Source: Chryseobacterium indologenes
GTDB lineage: Bacteria > Bacteroidota > Bacteroidia > Flavobacteriales > Weeksellaceae
DNA: 64,000 nt
Assembly: GCF_002025665.1 (NCBI RefSeq)
Contig: NZ_CP018786.1
Coordinates: 2,294,001-2,358,000, forward strand
Direction: 5' to 3'
Numbering within the stretch: position 1 is the first letter of the stretch; each line of letters starts with the position of its first letter. Positions 51,625 to 62,373 of this stretch are shown in pieces. The notes below the pieces were generated by a model. That model ran no database searches. It was given only the letters and a program-made list of their open reading frames with translations, and had not been told where the DNA came from. Made by a program: the position numbers and the translations under genes.

Positions 51625-52188
51625 ATGAAAAACTTAATAATCAGCCTTTCAGTTGTGACTGCTTTATTAGCATCCTGTTCACCCGCTACAGACAAAAAAG
51701 TAGAAACAAATATTTCTCCGGGCACCAAAAAAGACGTTGTAGCATCTAAATCGAAACCAGTGAAGAATGATCCGGAACCAGTAGAAATACCAACTGATTA
51801 TTCAACATTGGTTCCTATTGATGTATTGAATAGTAAGAGTACAGATGTGTATGAAAAATTTGGCATAGAGTTTTCGGGAAACTGCTATTCATGCGATTTG
51901 GCAAGTCTTTCTATAGCAAAGAATCAGATCAGATGGACCAATGTTTGTGATGAAAAAGACACTTTTGAAATTAGTGATTTTTCATTCTCTAATGAAGGAA
52001 GTAAAACTATTTTTGCAACACCGGAGAGAACCTATATTTTAACTCAAATAGATAAAGCACCCGTTTACGAACTCATGATAGAAGGCAAAAAACTGGAGTT
52101 AAAGAACAAAAGAATATCAAAATATTTTACTACCAAAAAAGCTTTGCCTCTTTTCACAGAACATGATTGTGGAGATTTTGAAGGGTAA
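51625..52188 (+). CDS. lipoprotein of unknown function
   Basis: A 187-residue lipoprotein: signal peptide with lipobox LLASC (Cys about 19), a Lys/Thr/Pro-rich linker (about 20-60) and a compact domain with four cysteines, two in the pair CYSCD (about 91-95). It ends HDCGDFEG. The cysteines may form disulfides or bind a metal or haem, though CYSC is not a CxxCH haem site. Function is unknown. It is divergent from the lipoprotein gene at 50396-51466. Confidence 0.7.
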   Translation: MKNLIISLSVVTALLASCSPATDKKVETNISPGTKKDVVASKSKPVKNDPEPVEIPTDYSTLVPIDVLNSKSTDVYEKFGIEFSGNCYSCDLASLSIAKNQIRWTNVCDEKDTFEISDFSFSNEGSKTIFATPERTYILTQIDKAPVYELMIEGKKLELKNKRISKYFTTKKALPLFTEHDCGDFEG

Positions 52189-52236
52189 ACAATAGAGTAG
52201 TCCGGGACAGTCTTGTTTTGAAATATAAGCATAAAA

Positions 52237-52260
52237 AAACCTCAAATTACTTTGAGGTTT
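52237..52260. terminator. bidirectional terminator between a lipoprotein gene and infC
   Basis: AAACCTCAAA (52237-52246) and TTTGAGGTTT (52251-52260) form a perfect 10-bp stem with a 4-nt loop, flanked by A and T runs. It would stop thrS-infC transcription before the genes that separate it from rpmI. Confidence 0.85.
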
Positions 52261-52283
52261 CTTTATATAAAATAATGACTTAA

Positions 52284-52844
52284 TTATTTTGCTGGTTTTT
52301 TTGGACTCATCATCATAATCATCCTTTTTCCTTCAAGTTTAGGAAGCTGGTCTACTTTACCCACGTGCTCCAATTCCTGAGCAAGTTTTAAAAGCAAAAT
52401 TTCTCCCTGATCCTTAAAGATAATCGAACGTCCTTTAAAAAATACGTAGGTTTTTAATTTAGAACCTTCTTCAAGGAATTTTTCAGCATGCTTCTTTTTG
52501 AATTCGTAATCGTGATCGTCAGTCTGAGGTCCGAAACGGATCTCTTTTACTACCACTTTTACCTGCTTAGCTTTAAGTTCCTTCTGTTTTTTCTTTTGCT
52601 CGTATAAGAATTTCTTATATTCCAATACTCTTGCAATAAATGGTTCTGCCTTGTCAGAAATTACTACTAAATCCAATTCTTGTTCCGCAGCAATTTGTCT
52701 TGCTTTGTCAATTGGGTAAATTCCTGGCTCTACGTTATCGCCCACTAAACGAAGCTCTCTCACACGAATTTTATCGTTGATCAAGTGTAAGTCCTCTTGT
52801 ACCGGACGTCTCTGTGGGCCCCTGTTGTTAAATCTTTGTGCTAT
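52284..52844 (-). CDS. infC: translation initiation factor IF-3, probable AUA start
   Basis: A 186-residue IF-3 if read from ATA at 52844; from a TTG at 52784 it would be 166. Motifs: [27 protein letters not shown] (N-domain, in parts), [20 protein letters not shown], basic linker [17 protein letters not shown], and C-domain [26 protein letters not shown]. Upstream of the TTG the frame stays open for [19 protein letters not shown], an Arg-rich N-terminus expected for Bacteroidota IF-3. The only start-like codon there is ATA (no ATG, GTG or TTG before the in-frame stop). IF-3 genes elsewhere use AUU for autoregulation, so a rare start is credible. It follows thrS by about 100 bases. Confidence 0.9.
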   Translation of the reverse strand: MAQRFNNRGPQRRPVQEDLHLINDKIRVRELRLVGDNVEPGIYPIDKARQIAAEQELDLVVISDKAEPFIARVLEYKKFLYEQKKKQKELKAKQVKVVVKEIRFGPQTDDHDYEFKKKHAEKFLEEGSKLKTYVFFKGRSIIFKDQGEILLLKLAQELEHVGKVDQLPKLEGKRMIMMMSPKKPAK

Positions 52845-52948
52845 TGTATTATAATTTTATTGGTTAATTACTTAATTTAATTGATTTAAATATTTAAAGT
52901 TGAAGGATTTTGTTAATTTTTAAATCCTTCAATCTTTTAATTTTAAAT

Positions 52949-54868
52949 TTATATGGCTGCTTCTTTTTTGAAGTAAGCAACGAAATCCTCCATCTTCATT
53001 ACTCCAAGATCTCCTTCTCCACGTCTTCTTACAGAAATTGTGCCTTCATTTTCTTCATTTTCTCCTACGACAAGCATGAAAGGAATTTTATTCAATTCAG
53101 CATCACGGATCTTTTTACCTGTCTTCTCGTTTCTGTCATCAATCTGACCGCTAATATCGTGATTTTCCAAAAATTGTGAAACTTTTTTTGAATAATCTAC
53201 ATATTTTTCACTGATTGGTAGAATAATAAACTGATCCGGGCTTAGCCATAATGGGAAATCACCTGCAGTATTTTCCAGCAAAATAGCAATAAAACGTTCC
53301 ATAGAACCGAAAGGAGCTCTGTGAATCATTACCGGTCTGTGTTTTTCATTATCATTTCCAATATAATGAAGATCAAATCTTTCCGGTAAGTTATAATCCA
53401 CCTGGATAGTTCCCAGCTGCCATTTTCTTCCTAAAGCATCTTTCACCATGAAGTCAAGTTTAGGACCGTAGAATGCCGCTTCTCCGTATTCTACTACTGT
53501 TTTTAAACCTTTCTTCTGAGCTGCATTGATGATCGCACTTTCTGCTTTCTCCCAGTTTTCATCAGAACCGATATATTTTTGTTTGTTTTCAGGATCTCTT
53601 AATGAAACCTGAGTTACAAAATCTTCAAAACCTAAAGATTTGAACACATAAAGCGTTAAATCAATTACTTTTTCAAATTCTTCAGAAAGCTGATCCGGAG
53701 TACAGAAAAGGTGAGCGTCATCCTGAGTAAATCCACGAACTCTTGTTAATCCGTGAAGCTCTCCACTTTGCTCATATCTGTAAACAGTACCGAATTCTGC
53801 ATATCTTTTTGGTAAATCTCTGTAGCTCCATTGTGATGTCTTGTAGATTTCACAGTGGTGAGGACAGTTCATTGGCTTCAGTAAGAATTCTTCTCCTTCA
53901 TTAGGCGTTTTAATCGGCTGGAAGCTATCTTCCCCATACTTATCCCAGTGTCCTGAAGTGACATATAATTCTTTAGCTCCGATGTGTGGAGACATTACGA
54001 ATTCATAACCTCCTTTTTTCTGAGCATCAGAAAGGAAATTTTCCAGTTTTCTTCTTAAAGCAGTACCTTTTGGCAACCAAAGTGGTAAACCGGCACCTAC
54101 TTTTTCAGAGAATGCGAAAATTCCAAGTTCTTTACCTAATTTTCTGTGGTCTCTTCTTTTAGCTTCTTCCAGTCTTTCAAGATATTCTGTAAGATCTTTC
54201 TGTTTAGGGAAAGAAATACCGTATACTCTTGTTAATTGAGGGTTCTTTTCATTACCTCTCCAATAAGCTCCTGCTGCATTTAATATTTTAACCGCTTTTA
54301 CGATTCCTGTATTCGGGATATGACCACCACGACATAAATCTGTGAAGTTATCGTGCGTTACAAAAGTGATTTCTCCATCATTAAGATTAGAGATCAATTC
54401 AACTTTATACGGATTGTCTGCATACGTTTTTAAAGCATCTTCTTTAGAAACCGGGTATAGAGAGAAAGTAGAACCTTTCTTCGCATTTTCTAAGATCTTT
54501 TTCTCAATCTTTTCAAAATCTTTTTCAGATAAGCTTTCATCCCCGAAATCCACGTCATAGTAGAATCCGCTTTCAATGGCAGGACCGATCGTCAACTTAG
54601 CATTAGGATAAAACTCAAGGATTGCCTGCGCCAAAAGGTGGGCAGAAGAGTGCCAGAAAGCCTTCTTTCCAAGATCATCATTCCAGGTCAAAAGCTGCAC
54701 CGTAGAATCCGTGGTTATAGGTGTGGTCGTTTCTACTTGTTTGTCATTAACAATTGCGGAAATGGTGTTTCTAGCCAATCCCTCGCTTATAGATTTTGCC
54801 ACATCTAGAGGAGTCACTGCTCCTTCGAATTCTTTGACACTATTGTCTGGAAGTGTAATTTTTATCAT
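52949..54868 (-). CDS. thrS: threonyl-tRNA synthetase
   Basis: A 639-residue class II synthetase with all parts: TGS domain (1-60), editing domain with [16 protein letters not shown] and the [10 protein letters not shown] motif, catalytic core with the zinc-binding Cys/His set ([11 protein letters not shown]; later His), [30 protein letters not shown] (motif 2, in pieces), [11 protein letters not shown] (motif 3), and the anticodon domain ([15 protein letters not shown]). It charges tRNA-Thr. The E. coli gene order thrS-infC is preserved; rpmI-rplT is not adjacent. Confidence 0.98.
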   Translation of the reverse strand: MIKITLPDNSVKEFEGAVTPLDVAKSISEGLARNTISAIVNDKQVETTTPITTDSTVQLLTWNDDLGKKAFWHSSAHLLAQAILEFYPNAKLTIGPAIESGFYYDVDFGDESLSEKDFEKIEKKILENAKKGSTFSLYPVSKEDALKTYADNPYKVELISNLNDGEITFVTHDNFTDLCRGGHIPNTGIVKAVKILNAAGAYWRGNEKNPQLTRVYGISFPKQKDLTEYLERLEEAKRRDHRKLGKELGIFAFSEKVGAGLPLWLPKGTALRRKLENFLSDAQKKGGYEFVMSPHIGAKELYVTSGHWDKYGEDSFQPIKTPNEGEEFLLKPMNCPHHCEIYKTSQWSYRDLPKRYAEFGTVYRYEQSGELHGLTRVRGFTQDDAHLFCTPDQLSEEFEKVIDLTLYVFKSLGFEDFVTQVSLRDPENKQKYIGSDENWEKAESAIINAAQKKGLKTVVEYGEAAFYGPKLDFMVKDALGRKWQLGTIQVDYNLPERFDLHYIGNDNEKHRPVMIHRAPFGSMERFIAILLENTAGDFPLWLSPDQFIILPISEKYVDYSKKVSQFLENHDISGQIDDRNEKTGKKIRDAELNKIPFMLVVGENEENEGTISVRRRGEGDLGVMKMEDFVAYFKKEAAI

Positions 54869-54891
54869 TGTTTACTAAGAAATTTTAAGAG

Positions 54892-54899
54892 GCAAAAAT
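54892..54899 (-). promoter_or_regulatory. -7 promoter element of thrS-infC
   Basis: On the minus strand TATTTTTG matches TAnnTTTG and lies 24 bases before the thrS ATG. Confidence 0.5.
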
Positions 54900-55112
54900 A
54901 CGGAATTTTTAGATAAAATACTATATTAGCATATATTTAGAATGAGAATTAATATTAAAAATGAAAAAGACGAGGGTGGTTTTTGGCTCATTGAATTCCA
55001 TATTCACTTTATCCCAGAAAAATACTTCAGAATTTCCGGGTATTTATTTTCTTAGTAGTAAAGCTCATTTTCTTTTCGAAAATATCTAAAAACAAACAAA
55101 TTACAATTCAAT

Positions 55113-56087
55113 ATGAATACGATAAATGTAGATTTGCACTGCGACTTATTATGTTATTTACTTGAGCCGGGCTCATTAATTGATGATAAAGAACTTGGTT
55201 GTTCACTTCCTTATTTAAAAGAAGGAAATGTGAAGCTTCAGGTGATGGCTATATACTCAGCAACAGGTGAAAATAGTACTGTTTACGGTGCTAAACAGAG
55301 CGAAATATTTTCAAGTCTCCTGCAAAATGAAAACTTTTTCTTATTTGAAGGGGAAAACTATAAAAATACCGATAATACAGGCAAAGTAGGGGTTATTGCT
55401 TCTATTGAAAACGCATCTGGCTTTTGTAGTGAAGATGAAACCTTAGAATCTGGCTTTAAAAATCTGGAAGCGATCATTGAAAAAACACAGCGAATTCTTT
55501 ATCTCGGAATAACCCATCATACTGAAAACCGCTTTGGAGGAGGAAACAATTCTGATGTTGGATTGAAAGAGGATGGAAAAGTTCTGCTTGATTACTTTTC
55601 AGAAAAAAATATTGCCATTGATCTGGCTCATACCAGTGATCAGCTTGCCTATGGAATTCTTAATTATATAGACCAAAAAAATTATAAAATCCCTGTTATG
55701 GCAAGTCATTCTAACTATAGATCTGTACATGACAAAAAAAGAAACCTTCCTGATGAACTGGCAAAAGAAGTTATTAAAAGAAAAGGATTAATAGGACTCA
55801 ATTTTATCCGCAATTGTATTGATGAGAAAAATCCTGAGGTACTATATGAACATATTCAGCATGGCCTTGATTTAGGAGGAGAAGATTTTATTGCCTATGG
55901 TGCTGATTTTTTCTTTTGCAAAAACCATCCGGACAAATCCCGTCATCCTTTCTTTTTTGAAGGATATGATGATGCATCTGCTTTTAATTCCATCAACAAA
56001 GAAATTGAAAAGCGCTTTTCTTCCGAATTGGTAGAAAAGATCAGCCATAAAAATGCTTTAAATTTTATAGAGCATCTGTATAAATAA
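55113..56087 (+). CDS. M19-family (membrane dipeptidase-like) dipeptidase
   Basis: A 324-residue zinc peptidase. The N-terminal metal ligands are VDLHCDLL (H-x-D), a bridging Glu is likely in IASIENASG (about residue 110), and the later histidines are in IDLAHTSD and VMASHSNYRSVHD, with the terminal Asp region IAYGADFFF. M19 enzymes cut dipeptides and some beta-lactams, often D-configured residues. No signal peptide is present, so the site is probably cytoplasmic and differs from secreted renal-dipeptidase types. It is monocistronic. Confidence 0.88.
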   Translation: MNTINVDLHCDLLCYLLEPGSLIDDKELGCSLPYLKEGNVKLQVMAIYSATGENSTVYGAKQSEIFSSLLQNENFFLFEGENYKNTDNTGKVGVIASIENASGFCSEDETLESGFKNLEAIIEKTQRILYLGITHHTENRFGGGNNSDVGLKEDGKVLLDYFSEKNIAIDLAHTSDQLAYGILNYIDQKNYKIPVMASHSNYRSVHDKKRNLPDELAKEVIKRKGLIGLNFIRNCIDEKNPEVLYEHIQHGLDLGGEDFIAYGADFFFCKNHPDKSRHPFFFEGYDDASAFNSINKEIEKRFSSELVEKISHKNALNFIEHLYK

Positions 56088-56109
56088 AACAGAATATAAG
56101 ATGATTTTA

Positions 56110-56180
56110 TGCTCTCTCAGATTTAGCAAATTAATCCGGTTTCTTATGTAATTGGTGAAATCAGCTAAATCTGCGGGAGA
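56110..56180. repeat. imperfect inverted-repeat element
   Basis: CAGATTTAGC (56118-56127) is matched by GCTAAATCTG (56164-56173), with further partial pairing outside (CTCTCTC with GGGAGA). The arms are about 36 bases apart. It resembles dispersed intergenic elements of Chryseobacterium carrying AAATCTGCGGGAGA. It could also stop transcription of the dipeptidase gene. Confidence 0.5.
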
Positions 56181-56276
56181 TTATATTTAAAAGAAATTAT
56201 CTGTTTTTTAGTATTCAATTTTACATTAAATAAAATATGATAAAGTATTTTAAAATAGCATTTTATATAATTTTAT

Positions 56277-57821
56277 TTAATGTTTTCTTTTGTACTTTAC
56301 TTTCTGCTTGATAATTTCAATCACATCAACATTTTGCACTTTAGATTTAATCCATCCATGGATATCAATATAGAATAATGAACGACGATAATATTCATTA
56401 TTAGAAAATTCTTCCAGCTTTTTATCAAAGCTTTCAAATGCTTTCTGTCTTTGATCCAGTACCTGATTATTAAGGTTCTTAAAAAATTGAATGCTTTCAA
56501 AATGGAACTCTTCCGGTTTTTTCATTTTCCTGGCAAACTTTAAAGTAGAGGCAATAAATTCATCATAGTCTTCATCATTTCCCGACTCATATTTGGCCAT
56601 TAAAATCAGAATTCTGGTATGAAACAAAAGATCTTCTTGTACATTTCCTTTGGATTCTATAACTCTCATAGAATATTCAATGGATTTTTCAAACATTTTA
56701 CTTCCAAAAAACATGGCTGCCATTTTAAGGTACAGAATCATAAAATGGTGCTCATCAATCCTTTCTCTGAGTTTTTCCATTTTTAATTCCACTTCAGGAA
56801 TAAGCTTGGTTCCTGTGAAGAATTCTCCTTTTACAAAGTGAATATTCATCAGTGTATTGTAATGCGTAAGAAAAATAAGAGACTGAAGGTTCTCATTCTG
56901 AACAAAATTCTCCGCGTGTACCATTTTATTGAAATTCTGAAAATGTTCTTCCAGAATATCAATATTTCCATATAAAAACAAGATTTTCAGCAGATACGTA
57001 TTCCCTTTAATATACCATACAGGATGGCTGTAGATCATCTCAGGCTTTTTATGAAAAAGATCTACCCATTGATAGGCATATTTCAGTGTGTATTTGTAGT
57101 CCTGTAAAAGCTGGTTTTTCCAGACATGGGCTTTGTAATACCATAGTTTTTCCGTGAAATTCAGTTTCTCAGGGTTGATATTTTTAATTTCGGAGTTAAA
57201 AACGTCCAGCACTTCCTGTCGGTCTGCATCATTTTTTACATAACCATGAGTAAGCATCTCACTGTATAATTTCAGCGAAAGATTGGATAATTTAGTTGTA
57301 TAACGGTTTTGTTTACTGATCTCCTGAGACTGCTTGATAAGCTCTTCGGCACGGCCTTCAATACTTCGTGTAATAAATTGTGATTCAATTACTTTTTCAA
57401 GGTCTATAATTTCCGACGCGATACTTTTCTCATCCAGTTCCAATGCTGTCTGCTTGGTCTTGTCCAATATCTTTAAAGCCTGCTTATAAAGACCTTTCTG
57501 ATACAGAATGTTTGCAAAATCCAATTGCTCACGAAGCTGGATTCTGTAATTCTGGTGACTTGGGTTCATACGAAGACTTACCAGAATCTGTTTATAAAGG
57601 TGGGCTTTAAGGTTGGAAAGCTGCTGCTTGGTGGAAATTTTTTTCTCAATGATAATGCTTTCATCATATTCTTTCATCTTGTCCATTTCAGAAAACAGCA
57701 GAAGAAATTTAGCATCTACATTAATTCCGAGACGGTTTACGTATAACTTAAACTGTCTTTTTTCAGAGGTGGTCAATGACTTTACCAATACAAACAAAAA
57801 ATCTTTCTGCAATTCTGCCAT
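56277..57821 (-). CDS. large helical (TPR-like) protein of unknown function
   Basis: A 514-residue, charged, helix-rich cytoplasmic protein. No signal peptide or membrane segment. It opens ELQKDFLFVLVKSLTTSEKRQFKLYVNRLG and contains repeat-like pairs such as ANILYQKGLYKQALKILDKT and FFGSKMFEKSIEYSMRVIES that read as tetratricopeptide units. Similar proteins occur across Flavobacteria without an assigned role; a scaffold is the usual guess. It is transcribed divergently from leuA over 148 bases. Confidence 0.72.
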   Translation of the reverse strand: MAELQKDFLFVLVKSLTTSEKRQFKLYVNRLGINVDAKFLLLFSEMDKMKEYDESIIIEKKISTKQQLSNLKAHLYKQILVSLRMNPSHQNYRIQLREQLDFANILYQKGLYKQALKILDKTKQTALELDEKSIASEIIDLEKVIESQFITRSIEGRAEELIKQSQEISKQNRYTTKLSNLSLKLYSEMLTHGYVKNDADRQEVLDVFNSEIKNINPEKLNFTEKLWYYKAHVWKNQLLQDYKYTLKYAYQWVDLFHKKPEMIYSHPVWYIKGNTYLLKILFLYGNIDILEEHFQNFNKMVHAENFVQNENLQSLIFLTHYNTLMNIHFVKGEFFTGTKLIPEVELKMEKLRERIDEHHFMILYLKMAAMFFGSKMFEKSIEYSMRVIESKGNVQEDLLFHTRILILMAKYESGNDEDYDEFIASTLKFARKMKKPEEFHFESIQFFKNLNNQVLDQRQKAFESFDKKLEEFSNNEYYRRSLFYIDIHGWIKSKVQNVDVIEIIKQKVKYKRKH

Positions 57822-57933
57822 TGTAAATTTTTGAGAATTAAATTATTGATTAATAAATAAATACAATTGTTTTTTAAGCTGTTGAATATTGTAATTTTCA
57901 AAAAAAGTGAAAATAAAAAAATATCGCAAGCTG

Positions 57934-57941
57934 TAGTTTTG
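57934..57941 (+). promoter_or_regulatory. -7 promoter element of the leucine operon
   Basis: TAGTTTTG matches TAnnTTTG. The transcript would start about 24 bases before the leuA ATG, leaving no room for a leader peptide or attenuator. Confidence 0.55.
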
Positions 57942-57969
57942 AGCCAAAATTAAGTAAAAAACTTCACTT

Positions 57970-59133
57970 ATGAATTCCGAAAAAATCGAAATTTTTGATA
58001 CGACACTGAGAGATGGGGAACAGGTTCCGGGATGCAAACTGAATACGGAACAAAAACTGATTATTGCTGAAAGGCTTGATGAATTAGGGATTGATATTAT
58101 CGAGGCAGGATTTCCAATTTCCAGTCCCGGAGATTTTGAATCGGTTTCAGAAATTTCAAAACTGGTGAAAAATGCGAAGGTATGCGGACTCACAAGAGCG
58201 AACAAAAAAGATATTGATGTAGCAGCAGAAGCGCTGAAGTTGGCAAAGAAACCAAGAATCCATACAGGAATCGGAACCTCTGATTCCCATATTAAATACA
58301 AATTCAACTCCACAAGAGAAGATATTATTGAAAGGGCTGCTGATGCAGTAAGATATGCGAAAACATATGTGGAGGACGTTGAATTTTATGCTGAAGATGC
58401 CGGAAGAACAGATAATGAGTATCTGGCAAGAGTTTGTGAAGCGGTGATCAAAGCAGGAGCAACTGTTCTTAATATTCCTGATACCACAGGATATTGCTTA
58501 CCGGAAGAGTATGGTCAGAAAATAAAATATCTGAGAGAAAACGTAAAAGGAATTGAAAAAGCGGTGCTTTCATGCCATTGTCACAATGATCTTGGGCTGG
58601 CGACTGCCAATTCTATTGCCGGAGCCATCAATGGGGCACGTCAGATTGAATGTACCATCAACGGATTGGGAGAACGAGCAGGGAATACAGCGTTGGAAGA
58701 AGTCGTCATGATTTTAAAACAGCATAAAGACTTGAATCTGCATACGGATGTGAATTCAAGGATGTTAAATGAAATGAGTGTAATGGTATCTGATCTGATG
58801 GGAATGTCTGTACAGCCAAACAAAGCCATCGTAGGAGCTAATGCTTTTGCTCACAGCTCAGGAATTCATCAGGATGGTGTGATTAAAAACAGAGAAACTT
58901 ATGAAATCATTGATCCTGCGGAAGTAGGTGTGAATGCCTCTTCCATTATTCTTACAGCAAGAAGCGGACGTTCAGCATTGGCTTACCGTTTCAAACATAT
59001 CGGATATGAGGTTACCAAAAATGAATTGGATTATCTGTATCAGGAGTTTTTGAAAATTGCTGACCTTAAAAAAGAAATAGGAAATGATGATCTGAGCCTG
59101 ATGATGGATTCTTTCAGTAGAAAAATAGGATAG
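57970..59133 (+). CDS. leuA: 2-isopropylmalate synthase, short form
   Basis: A 387-residue DRE-TIM metallolyase that condenses acetyl-CoA and 2-ketoisovalerate. Motifs: [14 protein letters not shown] (catalytic Arg and metal Asp), [15 protein letters not shown] (metal His-x-His and Asn), and [18 protein letters not shown]. The C-terminal end ([29 protein letters not shown], then [13 protein letters not shown]) stops about 130 residues short of full-length LeuA, so the leucine-binding regulatory domain is absent. Context (leuC, leuD, leuB directly after) supports leucine rather than homocitrate or citramalate synthesis, though the specificity is inferred. Confidence 0.92.
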   Translation: MNSEKIEIFDTTLRDGEQVPGCKLNTEQKLIIAERLDELGIDIIEAGFPISSPGDFESVSEISKLVKNAKVCGLTRANKKDIDVAAEALKLAKKPRIHTGIGTSDSHIKYKFNSTREDIIERAADAVRYAKTYVEDVEFYAEDAGRTDNEYLARVCEAVIKAGATVLNIPDTTGYCLPEEYGQKIKYLRENVKGIEKAVLSCHCHNDLGLATANSIAGAINGARQIECTINGLGERAGNTALEEVVMILKQHKDLNLHTDVNSRMLNEMSVMVSDLMGMSVQPNKAIVGANAFAHSSGIHQDGVIKNRETYEIIDPAEVGVNASSIILTARSGRSALAYRFKHIGYEVTKNELDYLYQEFLKIADLKKEIGNDDLSLMMDSFSRKIG

Positions 59134-59161
59134 GTTTGATTTAAATCAAGATAAAGTAAAA

Positions 59162-60550
59162 ATGAACAATAGTAAAAAGACACTTTTTGATAAAGTTTGG
59201 GACGCTCACGTGGTAGAAACCATTCCTGATGGACCTCAGATCATTTATATAGACAAACATCTTATTCATGAGGTAACCAGCCCTCAGGCTTTTGCGGAAC
59301 TTGAATCCAGAAATCTGGAAATATTCAGGCCGGAACAGATTGTAGCCACTGCGGATCACAATGTACCTACATTGCACCAGGAACAACCTATTAAAGATGA
59401 ACTTTCAAGAAATCAGGTAGAGCAGCTTACGGAAAACTGTAAGAAAAACAATATTGAACTTTTCGGATTAGGACACCAATATCAGGGAATTGTTCACATC
59501 ATCGCTCCGGAATTAGGGATTACCCAGCCGGGAATGAGTATTGTTTGCGGAGACAGCCATACCTCTACCCATGGTGCATTTGGATCTATTGCTTTTGGGA
59601 TTGGAACCAGCCAAGTGGCTCAGGTGTTTGCCAGCCAGTGTTTGTTGCTTAACAAACCAAAATCCATGAGAATAACCGTTAATGGTACACTGAATGAAAA
59701 TGTTCAGCCTAAAGATGTTATTCTTTATATCATTTCAAAAATAGGAACTGATGGTGGAACAGGATATTTCTGTGAATATGTAGGAAATGTGTTCGAAGAA
59801 ATGTCGATGGAAGGAAGGATGACTGTCTGTAATATGAGTATTGAAATGGGAGCCAGAGGAGGAATGATTGCTCCTGATGAAACTACTTTTGAATATGTAA
59901 AAGGGAGAAAATTTGCTCCCAAAGGAGAAGACTGGAATGAGAAAGTAACCTATTGGAGCACTCTGAAAACAGATGAAGGAGCTGCATTTGATGAGGAACT
60001 TAGCTTTGATGCTTCAGATATTTATCCAATGATTACTTACGGAACCAACCCGGGGATGGGAATTTCAATCCGTGAAGTGATTCCGGCACCGCAAAATGAA
60101 TCGGAAGAGAAGGCATTAAAATATATGGGACTGGAAGCCGGACAGGCCGTTAACACCATCAAGGTTAATTATGTTTTCATAGGAAGCTGTACCAATGCAA
60201 GAATAGAAGATTTCCGTTCTGCAGCTCAGTATATTAAAGGAAAAAGTAAATCTGAGGCTGTAAAAGCACTGATTGTTCCCGGATCTCAACAGGTTGTTAA
60301 ACAGATTTATGAGGAAGGGTTGGATAAAATATTCAATGAGGCGGGGTTTCAGATCCGTCAGCCGGGATGTTCAGCATGTCTGGCAATGAACGATGATAAA
60401 ATTCCGGAAGGAGAATATTGTGTTTCCACTTCCAACAGAAACTTTGAAGGCAGGCAGGGACAAGGTTCAAGAACGATTCTTGCAAGTCCGCTTACCGCAG
60501 CAAAAGCAGCCATAGAAGGTAAAATTTCAGCTTTTGAAAGTTTAAACTAA
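59162..60550 (+). CDS. leuC: 3-isopropylmalate dehydratase large subunit
   Basis: A 462-residue aconitase-family subunit that isomerises isopropylmalate. The Fe-S ligands are one Cys in [14 protein letters not shown] (about 337) and two in [14 protein letters not shown] (about 397-400). Other landmarks are [10 protein letters not shown] at the start, [24 protein letters not shown] [19 protein letters not shown], and [22 protein letters not shown] [17 protein letters not shown]. It pairs with LeuD, 15 bases downstream. Confidence 0.97.
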   Translation: MNNSKKTLFDKVWDAHVVETIPDGPQIIYIDKHLIHEVTSPQAFAELESRNLEIFRPEQIVATADHNVPTLHQEQPIKDELSRNQVEQLTENCKKNNIELFGLGHQYQGIVHIIAPELGITQPGMSIVCGDSHTSTHGAFGSIAFGIGTSQVAQVFASQCLLLNKPKSMRITVNGTLNENVQPKDVILYIISKIGTDGGTGYFCEYVGNVFEEMSMEGRMTVCNMSIEMGARGGMIAPDETTFEYVKGRKFAPKGEDWNEKVTYWSTLKTDEGAAFDEELSFDASDIYPMITYGTNPGMGISIREVIPAPQNESEEKALKYMGLEAGQAVNTIKVNYVFIGSCTNARIEDFRSAAQYIKGKSKSEAVKALIVPGSQQVVKQIYEEGLDKIFNEAGFQIRQPGCSACLAMNDDKIPEGEYCVSTSNRNFEGRQGQGSRTILASPLTAAKAAIEGKISAFESLN

Positions 60551-60565
60551 ACAGATTAAAAGTAC

Positions 60566-61174
60566 ATGCAAAAATTAGTTGTTTTAAAATCCCGCGCAGT
60601 TCCGTTGCCGGCAGAAAATATAGATACAGACCAGATTATTCCGGCAAGATTCCTGAAAAGTATAGACAGAAAAGGGTTCGGAGAAAATCTGTTCAGAGAC
60701 TGGAGGTTCAATATTCATACAGGAGAACCGAATCCTGATTTTGTTTTGAATAACCCTAAATTCAGTGGAGAAATTTTAGTGGCAGGAAACAATTTCGGAT
60801 GTGGAAGCAGCCGCGAACATGCAGCGTGGTCATTAACTGATTATGGTTTCAAAGTAATTATTTCCAGTTATTTCGCGGATATTTTTAAAGGCAATGCCTT
60901 AAATAACGGGCTTCTTCCTGTAAAGGTTTCCGAAGAATTTTTAAAAGAAATCCTGGAAGGTATCAATGAAAATCCAGACAATGAAATTGCCATTGATGTG
61001 GAATTGCAGTCTGTAAGCTTTAAAGATACCACTGAAACTTTCGAAATTGATTCTTACAAAAAAATATGCCTGTTAAACGGCTATGACGATATTGATTTTC
61101 TAATCAGTAGAAAACAAACCATCACAGAATTTGAATTAAAAACACAAAAAGCAAATGAGCGACAATTATTTTAA
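60566..61174 (+). CDS. leuD: 3-isopropylmalate dehydratase small subunit
   Basis: A 202-residue swivel-domain partner of LeuC. The family motifs are [19 protein letters not shown], the substrate-binding [16 protein letters not shown] (about residues 73-88), and [20 protein letters not shown]. The last 20 bases overlap leuB, which means translational coupling. Confidence 0.97.
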   Translation: MQKLVVLKSRAVPLPAENIDTDQIIPARFLKSIDRKGFGENLFRDWRFNIHTGEPNPDFVLNNPKFSGEILVAGNNFGCGSSREHAAWSLTDYGFKVIISSYFADIFKGNALNNGLLPVKVSEEFLKEILEGINENPDNEIAIDVELQSVSFKDTTETFEIDSYKKICLLNGYDDIDFLISRKQTITEFELKTQKANERQLF

Positions 61175-62279
61175 AATTGCGGTTCTTCCCGGAGATGGGA
61201 TTGGCCCGGAAATCATCAGTGAAAGCATTAAAATATTGGATGCTATTGCTGAAGTGTTTCAATGTAAATTCCATTTTGACTATGGATTGATCGGGGCAGA
61301 AGCTATTTTTAAGACAGGAAATCCTTTGCCTGAGGAGACGTTGAAAATATGTAAAGAATCTGATGCCGTACTTTTCGGAGCTATCGGGGATCCGGTTTTT
61401 GATAACAATCCGGAAGCGAAAGTGAGACCGGAACAAGGATTATTGAAACTACGTAAAGAACTAGGGTTGTTTGCCAATATCCGCCCCTTGAAAACATATG
61501 CATCATTAATTGATAAAAGTCCGCTTAAAAGAGAAATTATCGAAGGTGCGGATATCCAGATTTTCAGAGAGCTGGTAAGTGGAATTTATTTTGGTGAAAA
61601 ATTTACAGACCCGGAAGGAGCATATGCTTATGATATCTGCAAATATAGCCGTGAAGATATTATTCCTATCGCCCATATGGCCTTTCAGGAAGCTCAGAAA
61701 AGAAAGAAAAAACTTACCCTTATTGATAAAGCCAATGTTCTGGATACTTCAAGATTATGGAGAAAAATCTGTCAGGAAATTGCCCCTGAATATCCGGATG
61801 TACAGCTTGATTATATGTTTGTAGATAATGCAGCCATGCAGTTGATTCTTAATCCTAAACATTTTGATGTTATCCTGACTGAAAATATGTTTGGAGATAT
61901 TATTTCGGATGAAGCAAGTGTGATCGGAGGTTCTATCGGGCTGCTGCCATCTGCTTCGGTAGGAGAGAAGAATGCCCTGTTTGAGCCTATCCATGGATCT
62001 TATCCACAGGCAAAAGGAAAAGGAATTGCCAATCCTATTGCTTCTATTTTAAGTGTGGCGATGATGCTGGATCATCTTAATGTAAAGGCTGCAGCAGATA
62101 AATTGAGACAATCTGTAGAACATGCTATTGAAAATAAGTATGTCACCATTGATCTTAATACCAAACAATATTACTCTACGAGTGAAGTGGGAAGCTTTAT
62201 CGCGGATCATATCAGATATTCCGAGAAATCATATTACAATTTTGAAAATATCAAGATTGGAAAATCTACCATTGTATAG
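61155..62279 (+). CDS. leuB: 3-isopropylmalate dehydrogenase
   Basis: A 374-residue NAD-dependent oxidative decarboxylase. Motifs: [16 protein letters not shown], the substrate loop [18 protein letters not shown] (Arg cluster), catalytic Tyr/Lys region ([31 protein letters not shown]), metal aspartates in [18 protein letters not shown], and NAD site [18 protein letters not shown]. It is the last gene of the leu operon, followed by a terminator. Confidence 0.97.
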   Translation: MSDNYFKIAVLPGDGIGPEIISESIKILDAIAEVFQCKFHFDYGLIGAEAIFKTGNPLPEETLKICKESDAVLFGAIGDPVFDNNPEAKVRPEQGLLKLRKELGLFANIRPLKTYASLIDKSPLKREIIEGADIQIFRELVSGIYFGEKFTDPEGAYAYDICKYSREDIIPIAHMAFQEAQKRKKKLTLIDKANVLDTSRLWRKICQEIAPEYPDVQLDYMFVDNAAMQLILNPKHFDVILTENMFGDIISDEASVIGGSIGLLPSASVGEKNALFEPIHGSYPQAKGKGIANPIASILSVAMMLDHLNVKAAADKLRQSVEHAIENKYVTIDLNTKQYYSTSEVGSFIADHIRYSEKSYYNFENIKIGKSTIV

Positions 62280-62310
62280 AAACAAAAAGTTCAGTTAGAT
62301 AGTTAGAAAG

Positions 62311-62346
62311 AAAAGTTCCGCCTCGTATGAGACGGAACTTTTCAAT
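62311..62346 (+). terminator. terminator of the leucine operon
   Basis: AAAAGTTCCG (62311-62320) and CGGAACTTTT (62333-62342) pair over 10 bp, with CTC/GAG continuing inside to a small loop. A T-run follows. Confidence 0.85.
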
Positions 62347-62373
62347 TTTTTAAACCTGTGAGGGATATTATTC

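Noticed and set aside
44947..52188. Mobile element as the cause of the split ribosomal cluster
   Set aside because: No transposase, integrase, tRNA target or flanking direct repeats could be found at either junction.
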